From Abditibacteriales bacterium (GTDB lineage: Bacteria; Armatimonadota; Abditibacteriia; Abditibacteriales; JANWYM01): a stretch of 26,772 nucleotides of DNA. How positions within the stretch are numbered: position 1 is the first letter of the stretch; each line of letters opens with the position of its first letter. The notes below the pieces were generated by a model that saw only the letters and a program-made list of their open reading frames with translations, did not search any database and was not told the DNA's origin. This document shows positions 1 to 6,958 of the stretch, in pieces. The position numbers were made by a program, and so were the translations under genes. Location of the stretch: NCBI GenBank assembly GCA_025055355.1, contig JANWYM010000006.1:1-26772 (forward strand), written 5' to 3'.

Positions 1-1
1 G

Positions 2-92
2 GTCAACGGATTTCGGAAGCGGATTATAAACGGATGGCGTCGGCGTCCAATCCGAAGGTAATCCGTTTAATCCGCTCCCAGAATCCGTTGAC
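2..92. repeat. Imperfect inverted repeat (GCGGATTA family)
   Basis: The left arm (2-35) begins GTCAACGGATTTCGG and continues with AGCGGATTA. The right arm (61-92) is its near-complete reverse complement, ending AATCCGTTGAC, with only a few mismatches and a short gap. The motifs GTCA[A/G]CGGAT and AGCGGATTA recur in the same order in the perfect inverted repeat at 26358-26496, so the two look like copies of one dispersed palindromic family. This copy is intergenic. Confidence 0.75.
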
Positions 93-139
93 AGCCTTGA
101 GGCGGAAAAGGATTGCTCGCCCTACTGTCAGGTAGAGTG

Positions 140-156
140 AAACGCAAAAGTTTAGA
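140..156. repeat. 17-nt sequence repeated inverted at 5377-5393
   Basis: AAACGCAAAAGTTTAGA at 140-156 is the exact reverse complement of 5377-5393, which lies just before the inverted repeat at 5406-5510. Both copies are intergenic and sit next to other repeat material, so this is probably the edge of a dispersed repeat rather than chance. Confidence 0.55.
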
Positions 157-247
157 ATAAAGATAGCAAAACAAGTCGGCGCGGCGAAACGACGATGATG
201 GTCGCAGCGTCCTAATAGTGAGAGACGAAGTGAGGAGCGTATGATCC

Positions 248-889
248 ATGAAGAAAAACGTTACTCGTCGTAACGACTTCAGTCGTTACATCATCATCCT
301 GTGCCTGAGTCTCATCGGGGCGGCAGTAGGGGCGCAGTCGCTCAACATGAAGCCCCTATCGGCGGACATGCTGGCGCGCAGAGCCAAATCGCTCGCGGCA
401 GCCGCCGCGCAGGTGACGGATGCGCCGGTGCCGTGCGTCGCGGACGAGACGAAGATCGCAGGACTTTACGCGCCCGGCCCGGTCGCCGTCTTTCTGATAG
501 GGGACAAAAAACTCTCTGAGGATATCATCAAAAGGGCAGGGAAAGAGCCCGTGTCGGTGGGCGTGCTGTTCTTTATCAGCCTCGCGCCCCTGTCGAACGG
601 TCACCCGGTCGCTGCCGACACCCTTCGCATCGTGACGGTCAAGGGACAGGAAGGCGACGACCGCAAACTCTCCCTGATGCACCTCGCCGTTGTGAACGAG
701 GGCGGTCAGCCCAAGTTGCAGTTCTACGCCAAGGGGAAACAGCCCCTCCTCGAAACACCGCTCGTGGCGGCAAACGGTGCAGGTGTCGTGGACATCCACG
801 CCAAACCCGCTGAAAAAGGCGCGTCGTTGACTTTAACTTTTGCCGGCAAGTATCAGGCAACGCTGCCGGTCGCGCCGCAGACGTGGTGA
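248..889 (+). CDS. Exported protein of unknown function
   Basis: This 213-aa protein has an N-terminal export signal: a basic n-region, a hydrophobic stretch at about residues 15-28 (YIIILCLSLIGAAVGA), and a likely signal peptidase I site after AVGA or GAQS. The mature part is a soluble, Ala/Lys-rich domain with no motif I recognise. GAGGAG at 232-237 is placed for the ATG at 248; an ATG at 241 is out of frame and soon hits a stop. The stop lies 7 nt from the end of the convergent lipoprotein gene. Residues 8-14 (RRNDFSR) are encoded by a palindrome that looks like an inserted dispersed repeat, so the n-region may have been remodelled. Being a real exported protein is well supported; its function is unknown. 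Confidence 0.75.
   Translation: MKKNVTRRNDFSRYIIILCLSLIGAAVGAQSLNMKPLSADMLARRAKSLAAAAAQVTDAPVPCVADETKIAGLYAPGPVAVFLIGDKKLSEDIIKRAGKEPVSVGVLFFISLAPLSNGHPVAADTLRIVTVKGQEGDDRKLSLMHLAVVNEGGQPKLQFYAKGKQPLLETPLVAANGAGVVDIHAKPAEKGASLTLTFAGKYQATLPVAPQTW
270..289. repeat. Palindrome inside the signal-peptide coding region
   Basis: GTAACGACTTCAGTCGTTAC pairs 9 bp on 9 bp around a 2-nt centre. A further CGTTAC at 259-264 can pair with GTAACG, giving an alternative hairpin 22 nt or less downstream of the start codon. It encodes the RRNDFSR part of the exported protein at 248-889. It resembles short dispersed palindromes of intergenic regions, here read as codons; a hairpin this close to the start could also modulate translation. 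Confidence 0.55.
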
Positions 890-896
890 GCGTCCG

Positions 897-1832
897 TCAT
901 CGCGATCCCACACCCCATGATTCGTCTAACTTGACCTGCGGTTTCCTCGCCGTCTGGGTCAAGGCTTCCACCAGGACGCTCCAAAACTTATCGCGCTGGT
1001 CCTCGGCGGCTTCCAAAGTCAGACGTCCTTCCTTCCAGGCGAAACCGCCCTCCCACACGAGATCGCCCTGCGTCTTCACCTGCGGCGGGCGCTTGGGCGA
1101 TGCCATCCCGACGCGACGGAGGGCTTCCTCACGGCTGACGGGTCGCCTGAAGGTCACGGTCACGGACGTGGCGACCTTGCCGTCTCGAAACAACACGCGA
1201 ATCGGCTCCATGTCCGCGCTGACGTAATAGTAGCATACAACGTCGTGACTGCCGTATTGTTCTCCCACGCTCTTCTCCCGTGGCAACCCCAGAAGTTTGT
1301 TGACCTCGGCGAGGGAGCGCAGGATGACTTTGGCAACCGGAACTACCACCGCCCGTGAAGGACCCGACGCAGGAGGTCGAGAGCGAGACGCGATAGACAC
1401 ATCAGGGATCTGTATGTCGCCCGGAACTCTTCGGAAGGAAGAGAGGCCTATTTGGTCCAACTCCTCTATGGAAGAGGCTGGCAGAGGGGAAGACTTCGGG
1501 GCGTCCAACGCGCCCGGCGGTAAAGCGTCGGCAGCCGATGACGACGGCGGGGCTTGTGCCGCTCGCTTTTGCTCGCGTTCCTTATGTTTGCGCATCTCTG
1601 CAGTCAGGGACTCGGCGAAGGTCCGCTCCTCCAGTGGCACATCTAAGTCCGATGTCAGTTTTCCCTTCACAGGGGGCGGGGTGTCAAACAGGCTTCTACC
1701 TTCCTCTTGTCGTATCTTGGAGGACAGAAGAGGTGTCTCATCTTCTTCTTTCTGACGGGCACATCCTGCCAGCAGGGAAAACCCGACAGCGCTGATCATC
1801 CACACCATCAAACAATGACGATGAAGCATCAT
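897..1832 (-). CDS. Lipoprotein of unknown function
   Basis: The N-terminus of this 311-aa protein is a lipoprotein signal: a hydrophobic stretch (MISAVGFSLLAGC) with lipobox LLAGC, so Cys24 or thereabouts should be lipidated and anchored in the membrane. A low-complexity, charged, Pro/Ser-rich region (about residues 30-150) follows, and then a folded domain at about 165-290 with a pattern (VNKLLGLP...GSHDVVCYYYV...VRVLF-like...VTVTF) suggestive of a small alpha/beta lipoprotein domain similar to SmpA/BamE-type folds. That likeness is weak and I do not assign a function. Two adjacent ATGs (1832 and 1829) are possible starts. It converges on the exported protein gene at 248-889. Confidence 0.75.
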   Translation of the reverse strand: MMLHRHCLMVWMISAVGFSLLAGCARQKEEDETPLLSSKIRQEEGRSLFDTPPPVKGKLTSDLDVPLEERTFAESLTAEMRKHKEREQKRAAQAPPSSSAADALPPGALDAPKSSPLPASSIEELDQIGLSSFRRVPGDIQIPDVSIASRSRPPASGPSRAVVVPVAKVILRSLAEVNKLLGLPREKSVGEQYGSHDVVCYYYVSADMEPIRVLFRDGKVATSVTVTFRRPVSREEALRRVGMASPKRPPQVKTQGDLVWEGGFAWKEGRLTLEAAEDQRDKFWSVLVEALTQTARKPQVKLDESWGVGSR

Positions 1833-2102
1833 GACCTATTCTCTCCTCTCTTCGCCTCTACTTCCTTGTTCCTCAGTTTTATCCTAACATGACGTACTGC
1901 ATAAAGGAAGGTTTTTTCTGCCATTTGTGTCCGGGGAAAATGTAGCCCCAGCCCACAGGGCTTGATGTGGGTAAAGCGCCTAACGGACGCCCAGTTTCAG
2001 TAAGTTCCAATACCTGTCATGGCGAGCGCTCTGTGCTGATGGGGAAGGCACCGCATTCCACTCGGCAGGAGACGAATTCTTCAGCGGTCAGAAAAAATCT
2101 CA
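1833..2102. other. Intergenic region without a gene
   Basis: No credible reading frame is present. It holds small hairpin potential around 1951-1972 (CCCACA paired with TGTGGG) and a degenerate GTCATGGCGAGCG motif at about 2017-2029, which resembles the GTCATTGCGAGCG repeats at about 4320 and 17507. The plus-strand promoter at 2103 follows. Confidence 0.5.
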
Positions 2103-2131
2103 TTGACAACATGACGCAAATGCGCTAAACT
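2103..2131 (+). promoter_or_regulatory. Sigma70-type promoter of the winged-helix/KaiC operon
   Basis: A perfect -35 TTGACA (2103-2108), a 17-nt spacer and a -10 TAAACT (2126-2131, 4 of 6 consensus). Transcription would start near 2138, leaving a leader of about 115 nt before the ATG at 2252. Confidence 0.65.
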
Positions 2132-2251
2132 TTGGGCGTGACTTTTTAAGGTGCTTCTGAGGGACGAGGCAGAAGCAATACGCTCTGCCGTTGAAGAGAC
2201 AGCAGAGACGCATTGTGGAGGCGCAGGACGACTCGGAAACGGGTGTTGCTG

Positions 2252-2599
2252 ATGCCGACAAGTCACAACGGCTGGTTAAGGGCAGTGCTGGATTCGCCTG
2301 CGAAAGTCGAATTGCTGGCATTCTTTTATCTCAACCAATACACCGTGGACGACGCCGCTGGTCTGTCCCGTTGGCTGGGACTCGACTTGGAGAAGGTATC
2401 TATCGCCGCCGAGGAACTCTCCCAAGCCCACATTCTCACGAAAATCGGCGAAGGCAAGGATGCGGTCTTTACCCTCAACCGCGACGAAAAGATACAAGAG
2501 GCGGTTGAAAACTTCATCAAAACCTATTATCTGCCCCTCGACCAACGCCACCAGATTCTTAGCGATTTACTGCAAGGGAGGACGATTCCCCGTGACTAA
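2252..2599 (+). CDS. Small winged-helix-like protein paired with a KaiC-family ATPase
   Basis: This 115-aa soluble protein has a core at about residues 8-70 that reads like a winged helix: a helix after SPAKVELLAFFYL, a second helix with a turn (VDDAAGLSRWLGLD), a candidate recognition helix (LEKVSIAAEELSQAHIL) and a beta wing (TKIGEGKDAVFTLNRD). The C-terminus is helical. I chose the ATG at 2252 over a TTG at 2213, because the longer form adds a short Arg-rich stretch and GGAAACGGG precedes 2252. Its stop codon overlaps the GTG start of the KaiC-like gene, so the two are translationally coupled and probably act together, perhaps as transcription factor and ATPase partner. That function is inferred from context. 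Confidence 0.7.
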   Translation: MPTSHNGWLRAVLDSPAKVELLAFFYLNQYTVDDAAGLSRWLGLDLEKVSIAAEELSQAHILTKIGEGKDAVFTLNRDEKIQEAVENFIKTYYLPLDQRHQILSDLLQGRTIPRD

Positions 2600-4037
2600 G
2601 ATCTCGACAGGTATTCCCGGCTTAGACGACGTATTCATGGGCGGTATTCTCAAGGGTGATGCGGTGCTGGTGCAGGGAACGCCCGGGGCGGGCAAGACGA
2701 CGTTGGGATTGCAGTTCATCTATCACGGCGCGAAGTTCTGCAACGAGCCGGGTATGGTCATCACGTTCGAGGAGTTTCCGCAACAGATGTATCGTGACGC
2801 GCTCAACTTCGGCTGGGACTTGCAGGCGTTAGAACGCGAAAACAAACTGCGCATCATCTCCACCTCGCCAGGGGTGTTCCAGCGGCAGGTGCAGGACGCG
2901 CAAGGTATCTTCCAACAACAGGCGCGGGAGATGAAAGTGCAGCGCATCTTCCTCGACAGCGTGAGCCACTTTCAGCGCATCACCACCGACCCCGTGCAAC
3001 TGCGCGAACTGATGAACAGTTTCCTCAACACCCTCAAGCAGGGCGGGTTCACGACGCTGCTCACCCAGGAGGTCGCGCACGAGGAGCGCGGGGTGGTGTC
3101 CTTCGAGCAATACGTCGTCGACGCGGTCATTCGCATCTTCGTGCTGGAGGTGCGCGACTTCGACCGCAAGCGGTTCATCGAGGTGCTCAAAGCGCGCGGG
3201 CAGAACTTCATCTCTGGCAAACATGCGATGCAAATCAACGAGCAAGGCATGAGGGTCTATCCCCGCCCGATGGCGCGGCGGCTGTATCGCGCCAGCAGCG
3301 CAGCGGTTGCCGACAGCGCCCGGCGCGTGCCCACCGGCATCGGCGGCTTAGACCGCATGTTAGAAGGCGGACTCATCGAGGGATTTTCAGCGTTGGTCGC
3401 GGGCGACCCCGGTAGCAGCAAAACCAACTTCGCCCTTCAGTTCTTGGCTGAGGGCGTCACGCAAGGCGAGCGCGGCTTGTTCATCGCCCTGCGTGAGTCG
3501 CCCCAGAAACTCATGAACTCCGCCCGCTCCATCGGGCTCAACCTGGAGCAGATGGTCAACGACGGCAACATCCACATCCTCCACCACTCACCCATCCAGA
3601 TTGACCCCGATGCCCTTTACTGGGAAATCGAAGAGACGCTACAAAAGCAGACCTTCAAGCGCGTCGTGCTGGACAGCCTGACCGACTTGGAACCGTCGTT
3701 CCACGATGACATCAAACGCCTGCGTGATTACGTCTACGCTCTCATTGACCTGTTCACCCAGCACAACATCACCTCCATCGTCACCCGTCAGGTGGGCGAA
3801 GAGACGGCGGACAAAGAGGTCGTCGAATCCGATTTAGCGATGGTGTTCGACACGATTCTGGCGCTGCGCCTGCGTCGCATTCAAGACCACATTCGCAAAA
3901 CGCTTGTCCTCCTCAAAGTGCGCGGCAGCAACCACGACAGCGGCGTGCGCCTGTTCAAGGTGTCCAACGAGGGGATTCTGGTGGAGACGAAATTCGAGCC
4001 GACCTCGCGCTTCCTGCGTCAGTTGCAGAGGCTCTAA
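2592..4037 (+). CDS. KaiC-family dual RecA-like ATPase
   Basis: This 481-aa protein has two tandem KaiC/RadA-like domains, each opening with the family signature (STGIPGLDD at about 5-13; PTGIGGLDR at about 249-257). Domain 1 has an intact Walker A (GTPGAGKTT, 29-37), the catalytic acidic pair in TFEEFPQQM, and Walker B RIFLDS. Domain 2 has a degenerate Walker A (GDPGSSKT, 271-278, Ser where Gly is usual), RES instead of the acidic pair, and Walker B RVVLDS. The start is the GTG at 2592: an ideal AAGGGAGG lies just upstream at about 2573-2580, and the longer frame from 2460 has no homology-like sequence. It belongs to the broad KaiC-like family of signalling ATPases. No kaiA or kaiB is nearby, so a circadian clock role is not supported. 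Confidence 0.88.
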   Translation: MTKISTGIPGLDDVFMGGILKGDAVLVQGTPGAGKTTLGLQFIYHGAKFCNEPGMVITFEEFPQQMYRDALNFGWDLQALERENKLRIISTSPGVFQRQVQDAQGIFQQQAREMKVQRIFLDSVSHFQRITTDPVQLRELMNSFLNTLKQGGFTTLLTQEVAHEERGVVSFEQYVVDAVIRIFVLEVRDFDRKRFIEVLKARGQNFISGKHAMQINEQGMRVYPRPMARRLYRASSAAVADSARRVPTGIGGLDRMLEGGLIEGFSALVAGDPGSSKTNFALQFLAEGVTQGERGLFIALRESPQKLMNSARSIGLNLEQMVNDGNIHILHHSPIQIDPDALYWEIEETLQKQTFKRVVLDSLTDLEPSFHDDIKRLRDYVYALIDLFTQHNITSIVTRQVGEETADKEVVESDLAMVFDTILALRLRRIQDHIRKTLVLLKVRGSNHDSGVRLFKVSNEGILVETKFEPTSRFLRQLQRL

Positions 4038-4493
4038 ATTCCTCATCCCTCGCGCCGATAAAGTCAGCGGACTTCACGCGATGCCCGGCACATCGTGTGG
4101 AGCCACAAGAGACGTCCCGACGCGTCGGGACGTCTCTTGCCGTTCAGTAGCGCCGGCCTCCTGCCTGCCTTGAGACCTTCACTCGAGCGCGGGAGCGAGG
4201 TCAGAAACCACTCCCCCATCGGCTGCTCGAACTTGCTCGGGGGGTTCATCCATGCCCGCAGATCACACGACCGTGGATCAGTTCTTCATGGCTTTTGCGC
4301 TTTGCCCTCTCCCGCGAAAGTGCCTGTCATTGCTTCGCTGCGCTCGCCATGACGTTTTCCTGTAGCAGAGAGGAAGAGAAGCGCGAAAGGCAAAAGTCAA
4401 TATGAGCCAACCCTCATTGAAATCGGGGGTCTGCTGATGCAGCCCGCAATTTCAATCGGGGGAGGTGATCGGCAAGGCTTTAAGGGGGTCGCG
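4038..4493. other. Repeat-rich intergenic region
   Basis: No gene is credible in these 456 bases. The region is a patchwork of repeats: the 34-nt perfect palindrome at 4106-4139, a GTAGCGCCGGCCTCC segment just after it (4147-4161), and an inverted pair at about 4320-4356 (GTCATTGC facing GCCATGAC). A GGGGGAGGTGATC at about 4458-4470 looks like a strong ribosome binding site, but no start codon lies at the right distance; the next real start (4494) has its own AAGGGGG. Confidence 0.6.
4106..4139. repeat. 34-nt perfect palindrome
   Basis: The half-site CAAGAGACGTCCCGACG is followed directly by its exact reverse complement, with no loop (centre between 4122 and 4123). It lies 68 nt past the KaiC-like stop and has no T-run on either side, so it is not a standard intrinsic terminator. 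It may be a protein-binding site, a cruciform-forming element or a repeat-family member. Confidence 0.9.
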
Positions 4494-5360
4494 ATGGAAT
4501 TTCTGTCTGGTCTGATCTGGTTTTTGCTACTGGCGTCAGCGTTTCTGCCGATGATGCAGCAGAGAATGCTGGAAGCCGCGCGGCTGCGCCTGCTGGAAGC
4601 CATCGAGCGCAGGCGGGGCTCACGGGTGATCGCGCTCATTCATCGGCAAGAAACGATGTCTTTTCTGGGCATCCCTCTCTTTCGCTACATCAACATTGAG
4701 GATAGCGAAGCGGTGCTGCGGGCGATTCGCCTCACGCCTGAGGACATGCCGATTGACCTGATCCTCCACACCCCCGGCGGCTTGGTGCTCGCCAGCGAGC
4801 AAATCGCCTGCGCCTTGTGCAAACACAAAGGTAAGGTGACGGTATTTGTGCCGCATTACGCGATGAGCGGCGGGACGCTGATTGCCCTCGCGGCGGACGA
4901 GATTGTGATGGACGCGCACGCGGTGCTCGGTCCCGTCGACCCCCAGTTGGGTGAGTATCCCGCCGCTTCGATTGTGAAGGTGGTGGCGCAAAAATCGGTG
5001 AACGAAGTCGACGATCGCACCCTCATTCTGGCAGACATAGCGGAGAAGGCGTTGCGGCAGGTGCGGGACGTGGTCAAGCGCGTCATCGCCGACAAGTTCC
5101 CGCCCGACCAAGCCGAGGAGATCGCCGCCCTGTTGACCGATGGGCGCTTCACGCACGATTACCCGATTTGGGCGGATGTCCTTAAAGAGTTGGGGCTGCC
5201 GATTTCGACCGACGTGCCAGAAGAGGTCTATCAACTCATGCACCTCTACCCCCAACCCGCGCAGCGGCGCCCCAGCGTGGAATTCATCCCGCTCCCCTAC
5301 CGCTCCGAGCCACCCGCTTTGCCGCGACCCAAAGGCAACAACGTCTCCCCTGCAGGCTGA
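4494..5360 (+). CDS. Membrane-anchored SppA/ClpP-class serine protease (SDH proteinase family)
   Basis: This 288-aa protein begins with one hydrophobic segment (LSGLIWFLLLASAFLPMM, about residues 3-20), giving a membrane anchor. The catalytic domain follows, with the crotonase-fold motifs of the SppA/SDH proteinase group: DLILHTPGG (oxyanion strand and loop), then HYAMSGGTLIALAADEIVMD containing the nucleophile Ser in MSGGT, then HAVLGPVDPQLG. These match the ClpP-class serine protease family often annotated as SDH_sah or SppA-like. The C-terminus is Pro-rich. The ATG at 4494 has AAGGGGG 5-12 nt upstream; an upstream in-frame ATG (4437) would add 19 residues with no ribosome binding site. The likely role is cleavage of membrane or signal peptides. 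Confidence 0.85.
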   Translation: MEFLSGLIWFLLLASAFLPMMQQRMLEAARLRLLEAIERRRGSRVIALIHRQETMSFLGIPLFRYINIEDSEAVLRAIRLTPEDMPIDLILHTPGGLVLASEQIACALCKHKGKVTVFVPHYAMSGGTLIALAADEIVMDAHAVLGPVDPQLGEYPAASIVKVVAQKSVNEVDDRTLILADIAEKALRQVRDVVKRVIADKFPPDQAEEIAALLTDGRFTHDYPIWADVLKELGLPISTDVPEEVYQLMHLYPQPAQRRPSVEFIPLPYRSEPPALPRPKGNNVSPAG

Positions 5361-5405
5361 AACCGGTCATTAGCGATCTAAACTTTTGCGTTTTGCCCTT
5401 GCCTC

Positions 5406-5510
5406 CGAAAATGCCCGTCGTTGCGAGCGGAGTGAAGCCATCCCTGCCGCGAGGGGATGGCGGCTACGGAGGGGATGACTGGGCCCTGCTCGCCACGACA
5501 GGTATTTTCG
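5406..5510. repeat. Imperfect inverted repeat with 23-nt arms
   Basis: The arms at 5406-5428 and 5488-5510 match at 20 of 23 positions in inverted orientation (outer ends CGAAAAT and ATTTTCG, inner ends GCGAGC and GCTCGC). The interior contains a GCCATCCC...GGGATGGC stem. The arms include the GTCGTTGCGAGCG motif related to repeats at about 4320 and 17507, so this is probably a dispersed palindromic element. Confidence 0.7.
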
Positions 5511-5526
5511 GGGGAGACGAAGAGAG

Positions 5527-5991
5527 GTGAATCCCTTGTCAAGGCAGCGCTTTAAAACAACCGTTGTCCAGGCTGGCACCAGAACCTACGTTGTCATCCC
5601 ATTCAACCCGCATGAGGTGTGGGGCGCGAAGCAGCGGCACTACGTCACTGGCTCCATCAATGGCCGCCCGATTCGTGGTTTGCTCGACTCCGAGGCAACC
5701 CAGTTTTTTCTACCGCTCGGCGCCGCTTGGCGGCGTGACAACGGTGTGGAGGTTGGTGCGAAGGTCGAGGTCGTGCTCGCCCCGGAGGGTCCCCAGGCTG
5801 ATGCCCTTGCACCGGACATCGTCGTTGCCCTCGATGCAGAACCGCAAGCCAAGGCCTTCTTCGACTCCCTGGCGACGTTCTACCGAAAGAATTACGTTCG
5901 TTGGGTCGAGAGCGCCAAGCGCCCTGCGACGCGCCAGAAGCGCATCGCTGAGATGGTGCAATTGCTCAAGGCGGGCAAGAAGCAACGATGA
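5527..5991 (+). CDS. YdeI/OmdA-family protein with DUF1905-like N-terminus
   Basis: This 154-aa soluble protein has a DUF1905-type beta barrel at about residues 9-98 (RTYVVIPFNPHEVWGAK...VTGSINGRPIRG...VGAKVEVVLAPEG) followed by the short helical YdeI/OmdA-type tail (FFDSLATFYRKNYVRWVESAKRPATRQKRIAEMVQLLKAGKK, read in pieces here). The tail's central motif, YRKNYVRWVESAK, is characteristic. The family has been linked to bacteriocin protection in enterobacteria, but its molecular function is unclear. The start is uncertain: GTG at 5527, or TTG at 5536, which has AGAGGTGA spaced 5 nt upstream. It converges on the HD-domain gene, 13 nt between stops. Confidence 0.75.
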   Translation: MNPLSRQRFKTTVVQAGTRTYVVIPFNPHEVWGAKQRHYVTGSINGRPIRGLLDSEATQFFLPLGAAWRRDNGVEVGAKVEVVLAPEGPQADALAPDIVVALDAEPQAKAFFDSLATFYRKNYVRWVESAKRPATRQKRIAEMVQLLKAGKKQR

Positions 5992-6004
5992 AGCCCCGCC
6001 GAAG

Positions 6005-6559
6005 TTACTCCAAGCCCAACGTTCCCGCCACGCCTTTGAGCGCGGCGATGACGTTGGCGATGTGTTCGTCCAGCGGCACGCCCAATTCCTCCGCGCCTTG
6101 CACGATGTCCTCGCGTTTCACGGCGCGGGCGAAGGCTTTATCTTTCATTTTGCGCTTGACGGAGGCAACTTCGACTTCGTGAATGCTTTTGTTCGGGCGC
6201 ACTAAGGCGACAGCGATGATGAATCCCGTCAACTCATCCACCGCAAACAGCGTCTTGTCCAGCAGACTCAGGCGGGGGGTGTTGGTGTATGTGGCATGCC
6301 CCAAAATCGCGTGAAGGACGTCCTCCGGATAGCCCTTCGCCCGCAGAATCTCCACGCCCTTCCACGGATGGCTCTCGGGGCTGGGATTCGCCTCGTAATC
6401 GAAATCGTGGAGCAGTCCGACGACGCCCCACTTCTCTTCGTCCTCCCCGAACTTCCGCGCATAAAACCGCATCGCGGCTTCCACGGCGTAAGCGTGCTTG
6501 CGCAAACTATCGCTTTTCGTATGCTCGTGCAACAACGCCAGAGCGTCCTCGCGGTGCAA
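6005..6559 (-). CDS. HD-domain phosphohydrolase
   Basis: This 184-aa protein has the metal-binding HD set in order: His in SLRKHAYAVE, the HD doublet in VVGLLHDFDYE, further His residues in SHPWKGVEIL and ILGHATYT, and a distal Asp in AVDELTGFI. This is the compact HDIG-type layout of predicted metal-dependent phosphohydrolases; the substrate cannot be read from sequence. The start is a TTG at 6559 (MHREDALALL), supported by GAGGAGGGAG immediately upstream on the minus strand. Confidence 0.85.
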   Translation of the reverse strand: MHREDALALLHEHTKSDSLRKHAYAVEAAMRFYARKFGEDEEKWGVVGLLHDFDYEANPSPESHPWKGVEILRAKGYPEDVLHAILGHATYTNTPRLSLLDKTLFAVDELTGFIIAVALVRPNKSIHEVEVASVKRKMKDKAFARAVKREDIVQGAEELGVPLDEHIANVIAALKGVAGTLGLE

Positions 6560-6958
6560 GGTTCTCCCTCCTCATTTTTTACACAGGATGGATCGGATAG
6601 ACGGAATGTAATCATACTCGCTTCCACCGCGTTTGACAAATCGGGCTGCGTTCTGATATAGCGATGAGGAGAATAATGATGCTGGGCGACGCAGGCAAAG
6701 TCGTTTTGAAAGCGTCCACGTCAGTGGCAGTGGGTTCACAAACTCCATCTCATCTGCTATAATCACTTTCCAGAGGCGTTGTTCCTATCCCTTTCGGGGC
6801 ACCACCGGGAGGGCGAGGTTCCTGCCGAGCCATCGGCTCCGCCGGAGCGGGGACTGAACGCGGATGCGGCTATTTTCGAGAGAGCCTAACGGGGACGGAT
6901 GGTATCCGCGTTGCGCGTGATCACCTGAACTCCCGAAACCTGAAACGCGTAACCTGAT
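6560..6958. other. Intergenic region upstream of rel
   Basis: There is no gene. Besides the promoter at 6735-6763, the segment at about 6793-6856 contains GGGAGGGCGAGGTTCCTGCC and the hairpin GCTCCGCCGGAGC (6837-6849), which resemble dispersed intergenic repeats. These would lie in the rel leader transcript. No obvious riboswitch is recognised. Confidence 0.5.
6735..6763 (+). promoter_or_regulatory. Sigma70-type promoter upstream of rel
   Basis: -35 TTCACA (6735-6740, 5 of 6 consensus), a 17-nt spacer and a perfect -10 TATAAT (6758-6763). Transcription would begin near 6770, giving a leader of about 190 nt before the rel ATG. Confidence 0.7.

Noticed and set aside
2592..4037. Circadian clock KaiC
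   Set aside because: There is no KaiA or KaiB, and domain 2 lacks key catalytic features; only the broad KaiC-like family is supported.
4106..4139. Intrinsic terminator of the KaiC-like operon
   Set aside because: The palindrome has no loop and no T-run follows on either strand.
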